DNA from: Methylotetracoccus oryzae
Lineage (GTDB): Bacteria; Pseudomonadota; Gammaproteobacteria; Methylococcales; Methylococcaceae
Reading direction: 5' to 3'
Length of the DNA: 64,000 bases
NCBI RefSeq assembly: GCF_006175985.1
Contig: NZ_SRSH01000013.1
Span: 85,622 to 149,621 of the forward strand
Position numbers and translations under genes: made by a program. Below are positions 50,587 to 59,245 of this stretch, piece by piece. Position 1 is the stretch's first letter, and each line of letters begins with the position of its first letter. Below the pieces are notes generated by a model. The model did not search any database. It was not told where the DNA came from and saw only the letters and a list, made by a program, of their open reading frames with translations.

Positions 50587-50614
50587 GCATTAGTGCATTA
50601 AAATGTCCTAATGC
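50587..50614. promoter_or_regulatory. Inverted repeat upstream of the persulfide dioxygenase gene, possible operator
   Basis: Perfect 7-base arms GCATTAG (50587-50593) and CTAATGC (50608-50614), spaced by 14 AT-rich bases, lie 29 bases before the start codon. A further TGCATTA copy sits in the spacer. Persulfide dioxygenase genes are often controlled by ArsR-type persulfide sensors (BigR/SqrR), which use such sites. No regulator gene is adjacent, so this is only a candidate. Confidence 0.5.
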
Positions 50615-50642
50615 GCTTAGACGAGCCAGAGAGCCCCCGACC

Positions 50643-51347
50643 ATGATCTTCCATCAACTCTTCGAGCCCGAAACCTGCACGTACACTTATCTGCTCGGCT
50701 GCAAGCGTACCCGTCGCGCCGTTCTGATCGATCCAGTGGCGAGCGAGGTCGATGGCTATTGCAGGCAACTCGACGAACTTGAGCTCGAACTGATCTACAC
50801 GATGGAGACGCATGTGCACGCGGACCATATCACCGGCTCCGGGCTGTTGCGTGAACGCCTGGGCAGCAAGAGTGTGGTGCACCGCGATGCTGGCGCCATG
50901 TGCGCCGATCTTCTGGTCACCGACGGGGTTCTGCTGCAGGTTGGCGGCCTCGAATTCCGCGTGCGCCATACCCCGGGACACACCTCCGGTTGCATCAGCT
51001 TCGTCATGAACGACCGGGTATTTACCGGCGATTCGCTGTTCATCGGCGGTTGCGGCCGTACTGACTTTCAGCAAGGCGATGCCGGCCGGCTTTTCGACAG
51101 CATCCACGATAAGCTTTTCACCTTGCCGCCGGATACGCTGGTCTATCCGGGGCATGACTACAACGGCAACACCGTCTCGACGATTCGCCAGGAGCGCGAC
51201 CGCAATCCACGCCTTGGGGGAGCAAGGACGCGGGATGAGTTCATTCAGATCATGGAGCAACTCGACCTGCCCTATCCGAAATTCATTGATCAAGCCCTGC
51301 CGGCGAATCAGGCCTGCGGCATGGAAGCGGGCCTCCGACATGGCTGA
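50643..51347 (+). CDS. ETHE1-like persulfide dioxygenase (metallo-beta-lactamase fold)
   Basis: 234 residues. Metal motif THVHADH, then HTPGHTSG, GDSLFIGGCGRTDFQQGD and YPGHDYNG, the pattern of mononuclear-iron persulfide dioxygenases (ETHE1/PDO) that oxidise glutathione persulfide to sulfite. The GCGRTDFQ block is specific to this subgroup. The enzyme would detoxify sulfide-derived persulfide, which fits with the downstream sulfide-tolerant bd oxidase and with sseA in the first part of the window. Confidence 0.93.
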   Translation: MIFHQLFEPETCTYTYLLGCKRTRRAVLIDPVASEVDGYCRQLDELELELIYTMETHVHADHITGSGLLRERLGSKSVVHRDAGAMCADLLVTDGVLLQVGGLEFRVRHTPGHTSGCISFVMNDRVFTGDSLFIGGCGRTDFQQGDAGRLFDSIHDKLFTLPPDTLVYPGHDYNGNTVSTIRQERDRNPRLGGARTRDEFIQIMEQLDLPYPKFIDQALPANQACGMEAGLRHG

Positions 51348-51408
51348 GCGCCGGAGCGATCGCGTCCCTGGGACGGACGCACCCCGTGTCGGCAGCGTGT
51401 TTCCCCTT

Positions 51409-51430
51409 TTGGCCAAGGAGGGCCTTTTTT
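51409..51430 (+). terminator. Possible weak terminator after the persulfide dioxygenase gene
   Basis: TTGGCC, a five-base loop and GGGCC are followed by TTTTTT. The stem is only four or five pairs, so the terminator is uncertain, but the T-run is clear and it precedes a separate operon. Confidence 0.4.
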
Positions 51431-51500
51431 CGAGAGACTTGACCACGACGGCATGACGGATGCACGCTAGGGTGACAATCGAACCAAGGAATACCCTTCG

Positions 51501-51746
51501 ATGAAGCCCCAGCGGCTACAGGATGCATCGCCGCCGTCACCCGATTCCCAGCTGTCATCCGGCACCGGCTCTCCGCGCCGGAGCCGGCTCAAGCTGGAAC
51601 TGACACTGGCGCTCACCTTCAAGGTGTTGGTGCTCGGTTGGCTGTGGTTTTCGTTCTTTCGCCCGGACCCGGACCGCCCGAAGCCCTCGCGTAGCGACCT
51701 GTTTTTTCGCCCCAACACCTCGGCCACTCAAGGAGAATCGCCATGA
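51501..51746 (+). CDS. cydP: CydP-like small membrane protein of the bd oxidase operon
   Basis: 81 residues: a polar N-terminal third, one membrane helix (LALTFKVLVLGWLWFSFF, about 36-53) and a proline-rich tail beginning RPDPDRPKP. Small proteins of this kind (CydP) precede cydA in many proteobacteria and are considered accessory to the oxidase. The stop overlaps the cydA start by four bases. Confidence 0.72.
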   Translation: MKPQRLQDASPPSPDSQLSSGTGSPRRSRLKLELTLALTFKVLVLGWLWFSFFRPDPDRPKPSRSDLFFRPNTSATQGESP

Positions 51747-53314
51747 TCATCGGCGACGAGATCGTCAGTCTTTCCCGGCTGCAGTTCGGCCTCACGGCCA
51801 TGTACCACTTCCTTTTCGTGCCGCTGACGCTGGGCATGAGCTTCATTCTGGCGATCATGGAGTCGGTCTACGTGATGACCGGCAAGCCGGTCTACAAGGA
51901 CATGACGAAATTCTGGGGCAAGCTGTTCGGCATCAACTTCGCGATGGGCGTCACGACGGGCATCACGCTGGAATTCCAGTTCGGCACCAACTGGGCCTAT
52001 TACTCGCATTATGTCGGCGACATCTTCGGTCCGATTCTGGCGAGCGAAGGCTGGATGGCGTTCTTCCTGGAATCGACGCTCGTGGGACTGTTCTTCTTCG
52101 GCTGGGACCGACTCAGCAAGGTTCAGCACCTCGCCGTGACCTGGGCCGTCGCATTCGGCACCAGCTTTTCGGCGCTGTGGATTCTGATCGCCAATGGCTG
52201 GATGCAGCACCCGGTCGGGTCAGCCTTCAACTACGAGACGCTGCGCATGGAAATGCAGTCCTTCGCCGACGTGTTCTTTAATCCGGTCGCACAGGTCAAG
52301 TTCGTGCATACCGTAGCGGCCGGTTACGTCACCGGGTCGATGTTCGTACTCGGTATCAGCGCGTGGTATCTGCTGCAGCGGCGTGACCTCGGTTTCGCGC
52401 GGCGCTCGTTTTCAGTCGCGGCCGGCTTCGGTTTGGCGTCGGTGCTATCGGTGATCGTGCTGGGCGACGAGAGCGGCTATACCTCGGGCGAGACGCAGCG
52501 CATCAAGCTCGCCGCGATCGAGGCCGAATGGGAGACTCATGAACCGCCGGCCAGCTTCACGGTCATCGGCTTCCCCGACCAGGACGCGGAGAAGACGCAC
52601 CTCGCCCTCAAGATCCCCTATGCACTCGGCCTGATCGCCACCCGTTCGATCGACGAACCAGTCCTCGGGATCAAGGATCTGCGCGAGGACAGTACGCGCC
52701 GCATCCGGAATGGCATGATCGCCTATGGCGAACTCGCCAAGCTGCGCGCGGGCGACAAGAGCGAAGCAACCCGGGCGCGTTTCGACCAGCACAAGGTCGA
52801 CCTGGGCTATGGACTGCTGCTGAAAAAGTACACCGAAGAGCCGGCCAATGCCTCAGAAGAGATGATCCGCAAGGCAGCCGCCGATACGATTCCCCGGGTC
52901 GCACCCATGTTCTGGGTCTTCCGATTGATGGTCGCCGCCGGCTTTACGATGCTGTTCGTGTTCGCCATGTCGTTCTATTTCTGCGCGACCCGGGTTGCCG
53001 ACCAGAAGCGTTGGCTGCTGCGACTGGCAGTCTGGTGCATCCCGCTGCCGTGGATAGCGTCCGAGGCCGGCTGGTTCGTCGCCGAATACGGGCGCCAGCC
53101 ATGGACCATTTCCGGCGTACTGCCAACATCAATGTCAGTGTCCAGTATCAGCACGGAGCAGCTCTGGTTCAGTATCGGCGGGTTCCTGTTCTTCTATACG
53201 GCGCTGTTGGTGATCGAGATGTACCTGATGATCAAGTACATCCGGCTCGGGCCTAGCAGCCTCCACACCGGCCGCTACCACTTCGAAACCAAGGCCGCCG
53301 CGCCGGCGCTGTGA
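51743..53314 (+). CDS. cydA: Cytochrome bd ubiquinol oxidase subunit I
   Basis: 523 residues, nine membrane helices. Heme ligand His22 in LTAMYHFLFVPLTLG, the quinol-binding loop after TM6 (GDESGYTSGETQRIKLAAIEAEWET) and the conserved GRQPW near the C terminus are present. The Q loop is long (about 250-390, containing charged segments), which is the L-type form of E. coli. The enzyme is a terminal oxidase with high oxygen affinity and tolerance to sulfide and nitric oxide. Confidence 0.96.
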   Translation: MIIGDEIVSLSRLQFGLTAMYHFLFVPLTLGMSFILAIMESVYVMTGKPVYKDMTKFWGKLFGINFAMGVTTGITLEFQFGTNWAYYSHYVGDIFGPILASEGWMAFFLESTLVGLFFFGWDRLSKVQHLAVTWAVAFGTSFSALWILIANGWMQHPVGSAFNYETLRMEMQSFADVFFNPVAQVKFVHTVAAGYVTGSMFVLGISAWYLLQRRDLGFARRSFSVAAGFGLASVLSVIVLGDESGYTSGETQRIKLAAIEAEWETHEPPASFTVIGFPDQDAEKTHLALKIPYALGLIATRSIDEPVLGIKDLREDSTRRIRNGMIAYGELAKLRAGDKSEATRARFDQHKVDLGYGLLLKKYTEEPANASEEMIRKAAADTIPRVAPMFWVFRLMVAAGFTMLFVFAMSFYFCATRVADQKRWLLRLAVWCIPLPWIASEAGWFVAEYGRQPWTISGVLPTSMSVSSISTEQLWFSIGGFLFFYTALLVIEMYLMIKYIRLGPSSLHTGRYHFETKAAAPAL

Positions 53315-53341
53315 GCCGATCCCGCCCATCTGGAGACGACC

Positions 53342-54478
53342 ATGTTCGACTATGAAACCCTGCGCGTGATCTGGTGGATTTTCACCGGCGTCGTGATCAT
53401 CGCCTTCACGCTGACGTCAGGCTTCGATTTCGGTATCGGAGCGTTGTTGCCCTTCGTCGGCCGCAACGATCTCGAGCGCCGCGCGGTCATCAACACCATC
53501 GGCGGCACCTGGGAAGGTAATCAGGTCTGGCTGGTTCTGCTCGGCGGCGCGCTGTTCGCGGTGTGGCCGTTGGTCTATGCGACCCTGTTTTCGGGCCTCT
53601 ACATCGCGATGCTCCTGGTGCTGTTCGCGCTGTTTTTTCGTCCCGCCGGCTTCGATTACCGCAGCAAGCTGGAGGATCCGCGCTGGCGCAATGCCTGGGA
53701 TTGGGGGTTGTTCATCGGCGGCGCGGTGCCCCCCATCCTGCTGGGCGTGCTGGTGGGCAATCTCGTTCAGGGGCTGCCCTTCCACTTCGATAGTGACTTG
53801 CGCCCTTACTATAGCGGGAGCTTTTTCGGGTTGCTGAATCCGTTCGCTCTGCTGTGCGGCGTCGTCGGGTTGCTGTTGTGTCTGTTCCACGGCGCGATCT
53901 ATCTGAAACTCCGCACCGAGGGCGCATTGCACGAGCGTGCCCTGAACCTCATGCGGGTCCTAGGGCCGGCGCTGCTGGCCACGCTGGCGCTGGCCACGCT
54001 GTGGGTGGCGTACGGAACGTCTCTCCCGGAGATCGCGACGATGCCGGGCACGGACGCCGCCTCGAATCCGCTCGCGAAGACGGTCACGAATGCCCACAGC
54101 TGGCTGGATCAATTCGCGGCGCACCCGTGGATGTTTGCCGCTCCGGCCGTCGGTTTCGGCGGACTGTTGCTGGCCTGGAGGACGGCGATCACACGCAACA
54201 CGGGCCTCGCATTCGTGTTCAGCTCACTCGGGATCAGCGGCATGCTGTTGTCGCTGGGTTTCGGCCTCTTCCCCTACCTGCTGATCTCGTCGAGCCACCC
54301 GGGGCACAGCCTGACGATATGGGATGCGAGTTCCAGCCAGTTTACGCTGGCCCTGGCGTTCTGGATCACCGTGGTATTCCTGCCGATCGTGCTGACCTAC
54401 ACCCGATGGGTCTACAAGGTGCTCTGGGGCAGCGTGACGCCCGAGAAAGTTCTGAACGATCAGCACACGCTCTATTGA
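53342..54478 (+). CDS. cydB: Cytochrome bd ubiquinol oxidase subunit II
   Basis: 378 residues, eight membrane helices. Typical blocks: IAFTLTSGFDFGIGALLPFVG, NTIGGTWEGNQVWLVLLGGALFAVWP and FYRPAGFDYR-like FRPAGFDYRSKLEDPRW. It pairs with CydA to hold the three-heme core. It follows cydA after 27 bases, with a GGAGACG ribosome binding site. Confidence 0.96.
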   Translation: MFDYETLRVIWWIFTGVVIIAFTLTSGFDFGIGALLPFVGRNDLERRAVINTIGGTWEGNQVWLVLLGGALFAVWPLVYATLFSGLYIAMLLVLFALFFRPAGFDYRSKLEDPRWRNAWDWGLFIGGAVPPILLGVLVGNLVQGLPFHFDSDLRPYYSGSFFGLLNPFALLCGVVGLLLCLFHGAIYLKLRTEGALHERALNLMRVLGPALLATLALATLWVAYGTSLPEIATMPGTDAASNPLAKTVTNAHSWLDQFAAHPWMFAAPAVGFGGLLLAWRTAITRNTGLAFVFSSLGISGMLLSLGFGLFPYLLISSSHPGHSLTIWDASSSQFTLALAFWITVVFLPIVLTYTRWVYKVLWGSVTPEKVLNDQHTLY

Positions 54479-54487
54479 GGAACGGAC

Positions 54488-54634
54488 ATGTGGTATTTCG
54501 CTTGGGTACTCGGCGTGGGCCTCGCCTGCGCCTTCGGCATCATCAATGCCATGTGGCTGGAAGCCGAATGTGACATGGATCACTGCGGTGCGGACGACGA
54601 GACCATCGATCGCGGGGCGCGCGAGCGGCGATGA
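54488..54634 (+). CDS. cydX: Cytochrome bd oxidase small subunit CydX
   Basis: 48 residues. It begins MWYFAWVLGVGLACAFGIINAMWLE when split as MWYFAWVLGVGLA and CAFGIINAMWLE, a single membrane helix with the Trp/Tyr start characteristic of CydX, followed by an acidic tail. It lies 9 bases after cydB with a GAGGAACGG site. CydX stabilises the heme b595/d site in the L-type oxidase. Confidence 0.9.
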   Translation: MWYFAWVLGVGLACAFGIINAMWLEAECDMDHCGADDETIDRGARERR

Positions 54635-54787
54635 CCCCCCGCCCTGTGCTGCGGGGACGCGTCCGAACAGCCCCTTCAGCAGCGGAGGCCGCCAGCCCCG
54701 TGCCGGCCCGGGCTGCGAGCAAGGGCTTGGCAGACGCGGCCTCGGAGCAGGCTCCCCGGGGGGGGATACACCCGGCGGAGCACGCAG

Positions 54788-55156
54788 CTAACGCGGCCCA
54801 GGATCCCGAAACGGCAATCCCAGCCAGCCCGCCTCACTTTCCGAGCGCTTCTCCACCGCCTTTTCGAGTGCACCAAGCTGGTCGCGCATGACCGTAGTCT
54901 CATGCGTCTTCCTGAGCAGGTCCAACACATAAGCGAGCCGCGTGCCGATCTGGCAGTCGATCCGACCGCTCCGCATGTCCCGGTACACGGCAGCCATCTC
55001 CTTGCGAAGCACCTCGATCGATGACTCGACTGCGGGCTCTCTGCCAAGCTTCGCGTACAAGCCCTCGACACCTTCCCGAAAACCGTCCCCATCCGGGGCA
55101 GCGCCGTCCGACGCATGCATCTCTTCCCACCAGTCTGCCATCGTCTTCTTCGTCAT
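54788..55156 (-). CDS. Hypothetical helical protein
   Basis: 122 residues, soluble and charged, mainly helical (FREGVEGLYAKLG, IEVLRKEMAAVYRDMRSG, MRDQLGALEKAVEKRSESE). It begins MTKKTMADWWEEMH and has a GGGAGT site upstream. No family was recognised. It is convergent with the cyd operon and isolated, perhaps part of the accessory stretch that follows. Confidence 0.6.
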   Translation of the reverse strand: MTKKTMADWWEEMHASDGAAPDGDGFREGVEGLYAKLGREPAVESSIEVLRKEMAAVYRDMRSGRIDCQIGTRLAYVLDLLRKTHETTVMRDQLGALEKAVEKRSESEAGWLGLPFRDPGPR

Positions 55157-55455
55157 GCGTACTCCCGATTCCTGTTTGCATGCTCAGCTTAAAGCGGCCA
55201 CACGAGGCGTCTGTCTTACGGCGCTTGCGTGGTCATGACAGACGCTAGGTTAGCGGACTGACACGAACGGTCAAGAAAGAAGATTGTCGGCGCCGCCTGG
55301 CAGGGTGTTGCGTGATCTGCCTTGCTGCGTAATGCTTTCGATAACCGAAGTGGCAAAGTCGCGTGATGGCGTGTCAAGGCACTGCAGGACCGGATCCTGA
55401 TGACCGACCCGCAAATCGCAAACAGCCTTTAAGGGCATTCAGGAGTTGGCTGCGA
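55157..55455. other. Divergent gap before the EAL gene
   Basis: 299 bases with promoters for the two flanking genes presumed. AGGAG at 55441-55445 is the ribosome binding site of the EAL gene. Nothing else was recognised. Confidence 0.45.
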
Positions 55456-56208
55456 ATGATCGATCTGCGTGAAATCTATGACGCGCTTACCGGCACCGAA
55501 TTCTTTCTGGAGTACCAACCCATCGTGGCGCTCGAAGATGGCCGCTGGAACGGCGTTGAGGCGCTGATCCGGTGGCAGAGACCGACGGGCCTCGTGATGC
55601 CCTCCGACTTCATCCCCCTGGCCGAAAATACGCCCCTGTCCGGACTGATCACCTATTGGGTGATCGAACGCGTAGCCGACGAACTCGGGGCCTGGCTCAA
55701 GGTCAATGATGACCTGTTCGTCAGCATCAATGTCCCGCCCGAGATCCTCGGCCGCGGGGGCCTCGAATACGCCAGCCAGAAATCGGGCTTGCGGGAATTG
55801 TCACACCAGGTGGTCCTCGAAATCACCGAACGAGGAATCCCGGATCAGATGGGCGCCGAAGCGCTGGAGTTGATCCCGCAGTATTCGTCGGCCCGCATTG
55901 CGCTTGATGATGTGATGCTGAACGGCGCCAACATTGCCGTCCTTTCACGCCTGACCTTCGATTTCGTCAAGATCCACCCTGACCTGGTGCGGCAGATTGA
56001 TCGCAGCAACCCAGCCCCTCCGTGGCTTAGCCATCTCTCGGATCTGCAACGCTCTGCCCCCCTGCAACTCATTGCCGAAGGCATCGAAAACAGCGCGCAA
56101 GCCGAGGCACTCAAACAGGGTGGTATTCAGATGGGCCAGGGCTTCTTTTTTTCACGCCCGAAGCGCTTCGAGCAACTGCTTAGGCCGTCATCGCGGACGA
56201 CCCGTTAG
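55456..56208 (+). CDS. Stand-alone EAL domain protein (c-di-GMP phosphodiesterase-like)
   Basis: 250 residues covering only an EAL domain. The metal and catalytic residues appear: EALIRW (EAL motif), NVPPE, LEITERG, the Asp-Asp of LDDVMLNG, Lys in FVKIHPDL, and AEGIEN, GQGFF near the end. The loop after the two Asp residues (normally DDFGTG) is changed to DDVMLNG, so activity or dimer signalling may differ. The start at 55456 follows an AGGAG site; an open frame upstream to 55363 lacks conserved sequence. Confidence 0.85.
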   Translation: MIDLREIYDALTGTEFFLEYQPIVALEDGRWNGVEALIRWQRPTGLVMPSDFIPLAENTPLSGLITYWVIERVADELGAWLKVNDDLFVSINVPPEILGRGGLEYASQKSGLRELSHQVVLEITERGIPDQMGAEALELIPQYSSARIALDDVMLNGANIAVLSRLTFDFVKIHPDLVRQIDRSNPAPPWLSHLSDLQRSAPLQLIAEGIENSAQAEALKQGGIQMGQGFFFSRPKRFEQLLRPSSRTTR

Positions 56209-56263
56209 TGCCGCTGCCAAGGATTGTCCGGACGACTTTGCTGCGACCGCGTGACTAGCGCCT

Positions 56264-56293
56264 GAGCGGTGGCTCCGGAAGTTTGGACAGGAA
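56264..56293 (+). repeat. Left terminal inverted repeat of the IS3 element
   Basis: Matches the reverse complement of 57513-57542 at 22 of 30 bases, with identical cores GTGGCT and GGACAG. It lies beyond the 3' end of orfB. Confidence 0.75.
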
Positions 56294-56322
56294 TTTATCG
56301 GACCTAAGTGGGTTCCTGCGGG

Positions 56323-57150
56323 TTAAGCTGCCGCTTGGGATGGCAGCGCTTCGAAGTACACCTGATCCGGTGTTTTCCCGTCAAGCGAGGAATGCGGACG
56401 GCGTTCGTTGTAGAAGCGGAAATAGCATTCCAATCCGTGTCGTGCCTGGGTGACCGAGTCGTAGGCATGCAGGTAGACCTCCTCGTACTTGACACTTTTC
56501 CAGAGCCGTTCGACGAACACGTTGTCGACCCAGCGACCTTTCCCATCCATGCTCTGCTGGATGCCATGAGTCTTGAGCAACTCGACAAAGTCGCTGCTGG
56601 TGAATTGGCAGCCTTGGTCGGTGTTGAAGATCTCCGGGGAGCCAAAGCGCTGGCAGGCGGCCTCGACTGCGTCCAGACAGAAGTCCGTGGTCAGGGTGTT
56701 GGACAGGCGCCAGCTCAGCACGCGCCGGGTGGCCCAATCGAGCACCGCAGCCAGGTAGACGAAGCCCTTCCGCATCGGCAAATACGTAATGTCCATGGCC
56801 CACACGTGGTTCGGCCGGGTGATCTCCAGACCGCGCAGGCGGTACGGGAAAACGGGGTGCTTGGGGTGTTTGCGGCTGGTGTTCGGGCGCCGGTACAGCG
56901 CTTCGATGCCCATCCGCTTCATCAGCGTGCCGACGTGCCGACGCCCGACTGTAATCCCCTCCTGAATTAGGAAATCCCGCAGCATTCGGGCGCCGGCGAA
57001 GGGGTGGTTGAGGTGCAGTTCGTCGATCCGCCGCATCAGCGCCAGCGCGCTCGCAGTGACCGGCTGCGGCGCGTAGTAGACCGAAGACCGGGATAGGTCC
57101 AGCAGCGTGCACTGACGCACCACCGGCAGCGCGTGAGCGGGCTCGATCAT
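56323..57150 (-). CDS. IS3-family transposase OrfB (DDE integrase)
   Basis: 275 residues. The N-terminal part is the HTH_21-like region (HPFAGARMLRDFLIQEG, VGRRHVGTLMKRMGI), and the integrase core has the DDE triad: Asp in WAMDITYL, Asp in FNTDQGCQF and Glu in VFVERLWKS, followed by YNERRPHSSLDGKTPDQVY. The start overlaps the orfA stop by four bases (ATGA). Confidence 0.95.
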   Translation of the reverse strand: MIEPAHALPVVRQCTLLDLSRSSVYYAPQPVTASALALMRRIDELHLNHPFAGARMLRDFLIQEGITVGRRHVGTLMKRMGIEALYRRPNTSRKHPKHPVFPYRLRGLEITRPNHVWAMDITYLPMRKGFVYLAAVLDWATRRVLSWRLSNTLTTDFCLDAVEAACQRFGSPEIFNTDQGCQFTSSDFVELLKTHGIQQSMDGKGRWVDNVFVERLWKSVKYEEVYLHAYDSVTQARHGLECYFRFYNERRPHSSLDGKTPDQVYFEALPSQAAA

Positions 57151-57452
57151 CGCTTTGCGCTCACCTCGCCGATGCGACCGAGCGCGGAGGCCAAAAAATC
57201 ATTCTCCATCGCCAGTTGGCCAATCTTGGCGTGGAGCTCCTTGACGTTCGGCCCGGCCGTCTCGCTCCGCTCCGCGGCGGTCGCGAAGACATCGCTGGCC
57301 CGTTCCAGCAGCTGGCTTTTCCACTGGGTAATCTGGTTCACGTGGACATCGAACTGCTGGCTCAACTCGACCAGCGTCTTGTCCCCCCTCAGCGCGGCCA
57401 GCGCCACCTTAGCCTTGTAGGCCGCTGAATGATTGCGGCGCGTTCGTTTCAT
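57147..57452 (-). CDS. IS3-family transposase OrfA (helix-turn-helix)
   Basis: 101 residues with the OrfA helix-turn-helix (VALAALRGDKTLVELSQQF, HVNQITQWKSQLLERA) and a C-terminal leucine-zipper-like region (LHAKIGQLAMENDFLASAL). OrfA is the DNA-binding partner in the OrfAB transposase and may be fused to OrfB by frameshifting. Confidence 0.93.
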   Translation of the reverse strand: MKRTRRNHSAAYKAKVALAALRGDKTLVELSQQFDVHVNQITQWKSQLLERASDVFATAAERSETAGPNVKELHAKIGQLAMENDFLASALGRIGEVSAKR

Positions 57453-57512
57453 CTCTGCTCTCCTGCTTCACCCCCTCGCGGGGGCCGTGATTAGAGCAGA
57501 AACCCACCTAAG

Positions 57513-57542
57513 CTGCTGTCCGAATTCCCGAAGCCACTACTC
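57513..57542 (-). repeat. Right terminal inverted repeat of the IS3 element
   Basis: Partner of the repeat at 56264-56293. It lies upstream of orfA, with a GC-rich hairpin (CCCCTCGCGGGGG, about 57471-57484) between it and the gene. Confidence 0.75.
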
Positions 57543-57549
57543 TGCACCG

Positions 57550-57978
57550 CTAACCCGTGACCCATCGGATGATCGACCCAACGTCCACGACACCCGACTG
57601 TCGCCTGACTTCCCGGCCTCCCTGCAACAACAGCAGGGTCGGTATGCTGCGGATATGGAACGGCTCGGCCAGCCTCGGATACGCTTCCGTATCGAGCCGC
57701 GCCAGACGATAGTGCGGTTCCAGCGATCTGGCCGCCTGGGCAAAGGCGGGAGCCATCACCCGACACGGCGCACACCACGGAGCCCAAAAGTCGATCACGA
57801 GCGGGAGATCGCCGCCAGTCAGATGCGTGTGAAAATTCGCTGTGTTGAGTTCCACGGGCTCACCGACGAACAGCGGTCGCTTGCACCGGCCACAGCGCCC
57901 ACCGTCATTCAGCCGGTCGGCGGGAAGCCGATTCACGCTCGAACAATGCGGGCAGACCAATCTCAGCGACCCGGTCAT
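57550..57978 (-). CDS. trxC: Thioredoxin 2 (TrxC)
   Basis: 142 residues. The N-terminal zinc finger has two CxxC pairs (CPHC and CGRC), then a thioredoxin domain with active site WCAPC, the cis-Pro in SIPTLLLLQGG and a shortened end. TrxC is a redox-sensitive thioredoxin induced by oxidative stress in other bacteria. The stop codon lies 8 bases from the end of the insertion element, so the gene survived the insertion, but its downstream region did not. Confidence 0.92.
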   Translation of the reverse strand: MTGSLRLVCPHCSSVNRLPADRLNDGGRCGRCKRPLFVGEPVELNTANFHTHLTGGDLPLVIDFWAPWCAPCRVMAPAFAQAARSLEPHYRLARLDTEAYPRLAEPFHIRSIPTLLLLQGGREVRRQSGVVDVGSIIRWVTG

Positions 57979-58044
57979 TGCGGATTGACCCAGGTGCAGG
58001 TCGCAGGCGGAGACCGATGAAACATCACGGCCCGCATCCCGCCG

Positions 58045-58305
58045 TTATTCGAATCCACACCGCTCAGCGCCGCAACACGGGGCACCTGTCTGGCAAGGGG
58101 GTAGTTCGGGGTTACGCAGAGCGCCGGACTGAATCACGCCGGCGCGCGATATCAACCGGGTGACCGGCGCATTGGGCAAGGTGTCGCCGACCGGTATCCC
58201 GGCAGCGCCGCAAACTGCGCCCCAAGTCGTCAAGCGATCACGTATCGGGTGACTGACTTCAACGGTCACGCCGTTAGCCTCGCAAAAATAATCGTAGGTT
58301 GGCAT
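58045..58305 (-). CDS. FmdB-like small protein with a C-terminal cysteine cluster
   Basis: 86 residues. It begins MPTYDYFCEANG like the zinc-ribbon FmdB family, but the CxxC ligand pairs of a canonical ribbon are reduced to single cysteines. A Cys-rich end (CQTGAPCCGAERCG) is typical of one proteobacterial subgroup. The ATG at 58305 has GGAGAAGG upstream. The function is not known. Confidence 0.72.
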   Translation of the reverse strand: MPTYDYFCEANGVTVEVSHPIRDRLTTWGAVCGAAGIPVGDTLPNAPVTRLISRAGVIQSGALRNPELPPCQTGAPCCGAERCGFE

Positions 58306-58423
58306 CACCTTCTCCTTCCGAAAATGTAGGCTCGCATCGGGATTATTTGCCACGCGTCAGGCGGGCCAAACCCCGTGGTGGGCGCCGAAGCCTGTTATTT
58401 TAATCCGGATACGTATACTGATG

Positions 58424-59245
58424 TCATGAAACATGGAATGCCGCCTCGAACTGCTCGAATACATCCAGATTTGCAATCTTGCGACAGAAAAGGGCATTCT
58501 TGGCACGTGCCGAATCGAGATCACCTGGCGTCAAGTAACGGGGATGCGGCGTCCGCGGCGGGAAATCAATATAGCGAAGATTGTTATTTTCAGTGACTCT
58601 CGAAAACTCGGAGTTTAATACGATAGTCTGAAAAATCATTTCATCCGGAACCCGCGCGAACCTGAAATAGGCGAAATATCTATCCCAATTGTCCAGAATA
58701 TACTGAGCTGTGGCTCGGTTGACATTGATCCACTGACTGCCAGCAAAAATAGGTTCCTCCAGCTTATTCCGTCGCTCGAACGGCAAGGTCCGCTGAATCT
58801 TGAGGACAATCTTGCTGAGCAGATGATCCTTGTTGTCAAATAGGTAGTAATGTTTTAGCCTGTCGAAACCACCTTCTGGCCACTCTGGCTTTGGGAGCGC
58901 CTCATACTCTATATAATTTTTTTTCGGGTCGATTAAGGAACCATAAACAGCGGGCGAAACCAAAGGGTAATCCTGGCCGCTGACAAATAAGATATAATCA
59001 CAGCTGGTCTTTTCCATGGCAAACTGAATCATGTTGCGCATCGCCAAGACGATTGAGCGCCCTCCCCAGTAGATCTTCTCACGCGCCGGTATGAACACGG
59101 CACCAGGAATCCCAGAGAACCTTGTCAGATCGCTCTTTTTATCGATGTGAACCAAAACATCGGTATTTGGCTGACTGACTTTGCTTACGATCCTCGACAA
59201 GAGGTCGGGATTGTCGTGAGCAAGAATACAGATCGCATATCGCAT
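58424..59245 (-). CDS. GT14-type (core-2/I-branching) glycosyltransferase in low-GC DNA
   Basis: 273 residues. The N-terminal MRYAICILAHDNPDLLSRIV, VLVHIDKKSD, VFIPAREKIYWGGRSIVLAMRNMIQFA and ILFVSGQDYPLVSP match the beta-xylosyl/N-acetylglucosaminyl transferase family (GT14). Later AGSQWINVNRATAQYIL and PDEMIFQTIVLNS are also characteristic. It would add a sugar to a surface polysaccharide or glycoprotein. The base composition is clearly lower in GC than the rest of the window, suggesting transfer. No other polysaccharide gene lies beside it. Confidence 0.85.
   Translation of the reverse strand: MRYAICILAHDNPDLLSRIVSKVSQPNTDVLVHIDKKSDLTRFSGIPGAVFIPAREKIYWGGRSIVLAMRNMIQFAMEKTSCDYILFVSGQDYPLVSPAVYGSLIDPKKNYIEYEALPKPEWPEGGFDRLKHYYLFDNKDHLLSKIVLKIQRTLPFERRNKLEEPIFAGSQWINVNRATAQYILDNWDRYFAYFRFARVPDEMIFQTIVLNSEFSRVTENNNLRYIDFPPRTPHPRYLTPGDLDSARAKNALFCRKIANLDVFEQFEAAFHVS

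Larger units (their letters stand above)
56264..57542 (-). mobile_element. IS3-family insertion sequence
   Basis: About 1.28 kb with two overlapping transposase genes. Its ends are imperfect 30-base inverted repeats (56264-56293 and 57513-57542) with 22 of 30 matches; both carry the cores GTGGCT and GGACAG. No target-site duplication was found at these limits, so the exact ends may be off by a few bases. It lies 8 bases past the trxC stop and about 55 bases after the EAL gene. Both transposase genes read full length, so the element could be active. Confidence 0.85.
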
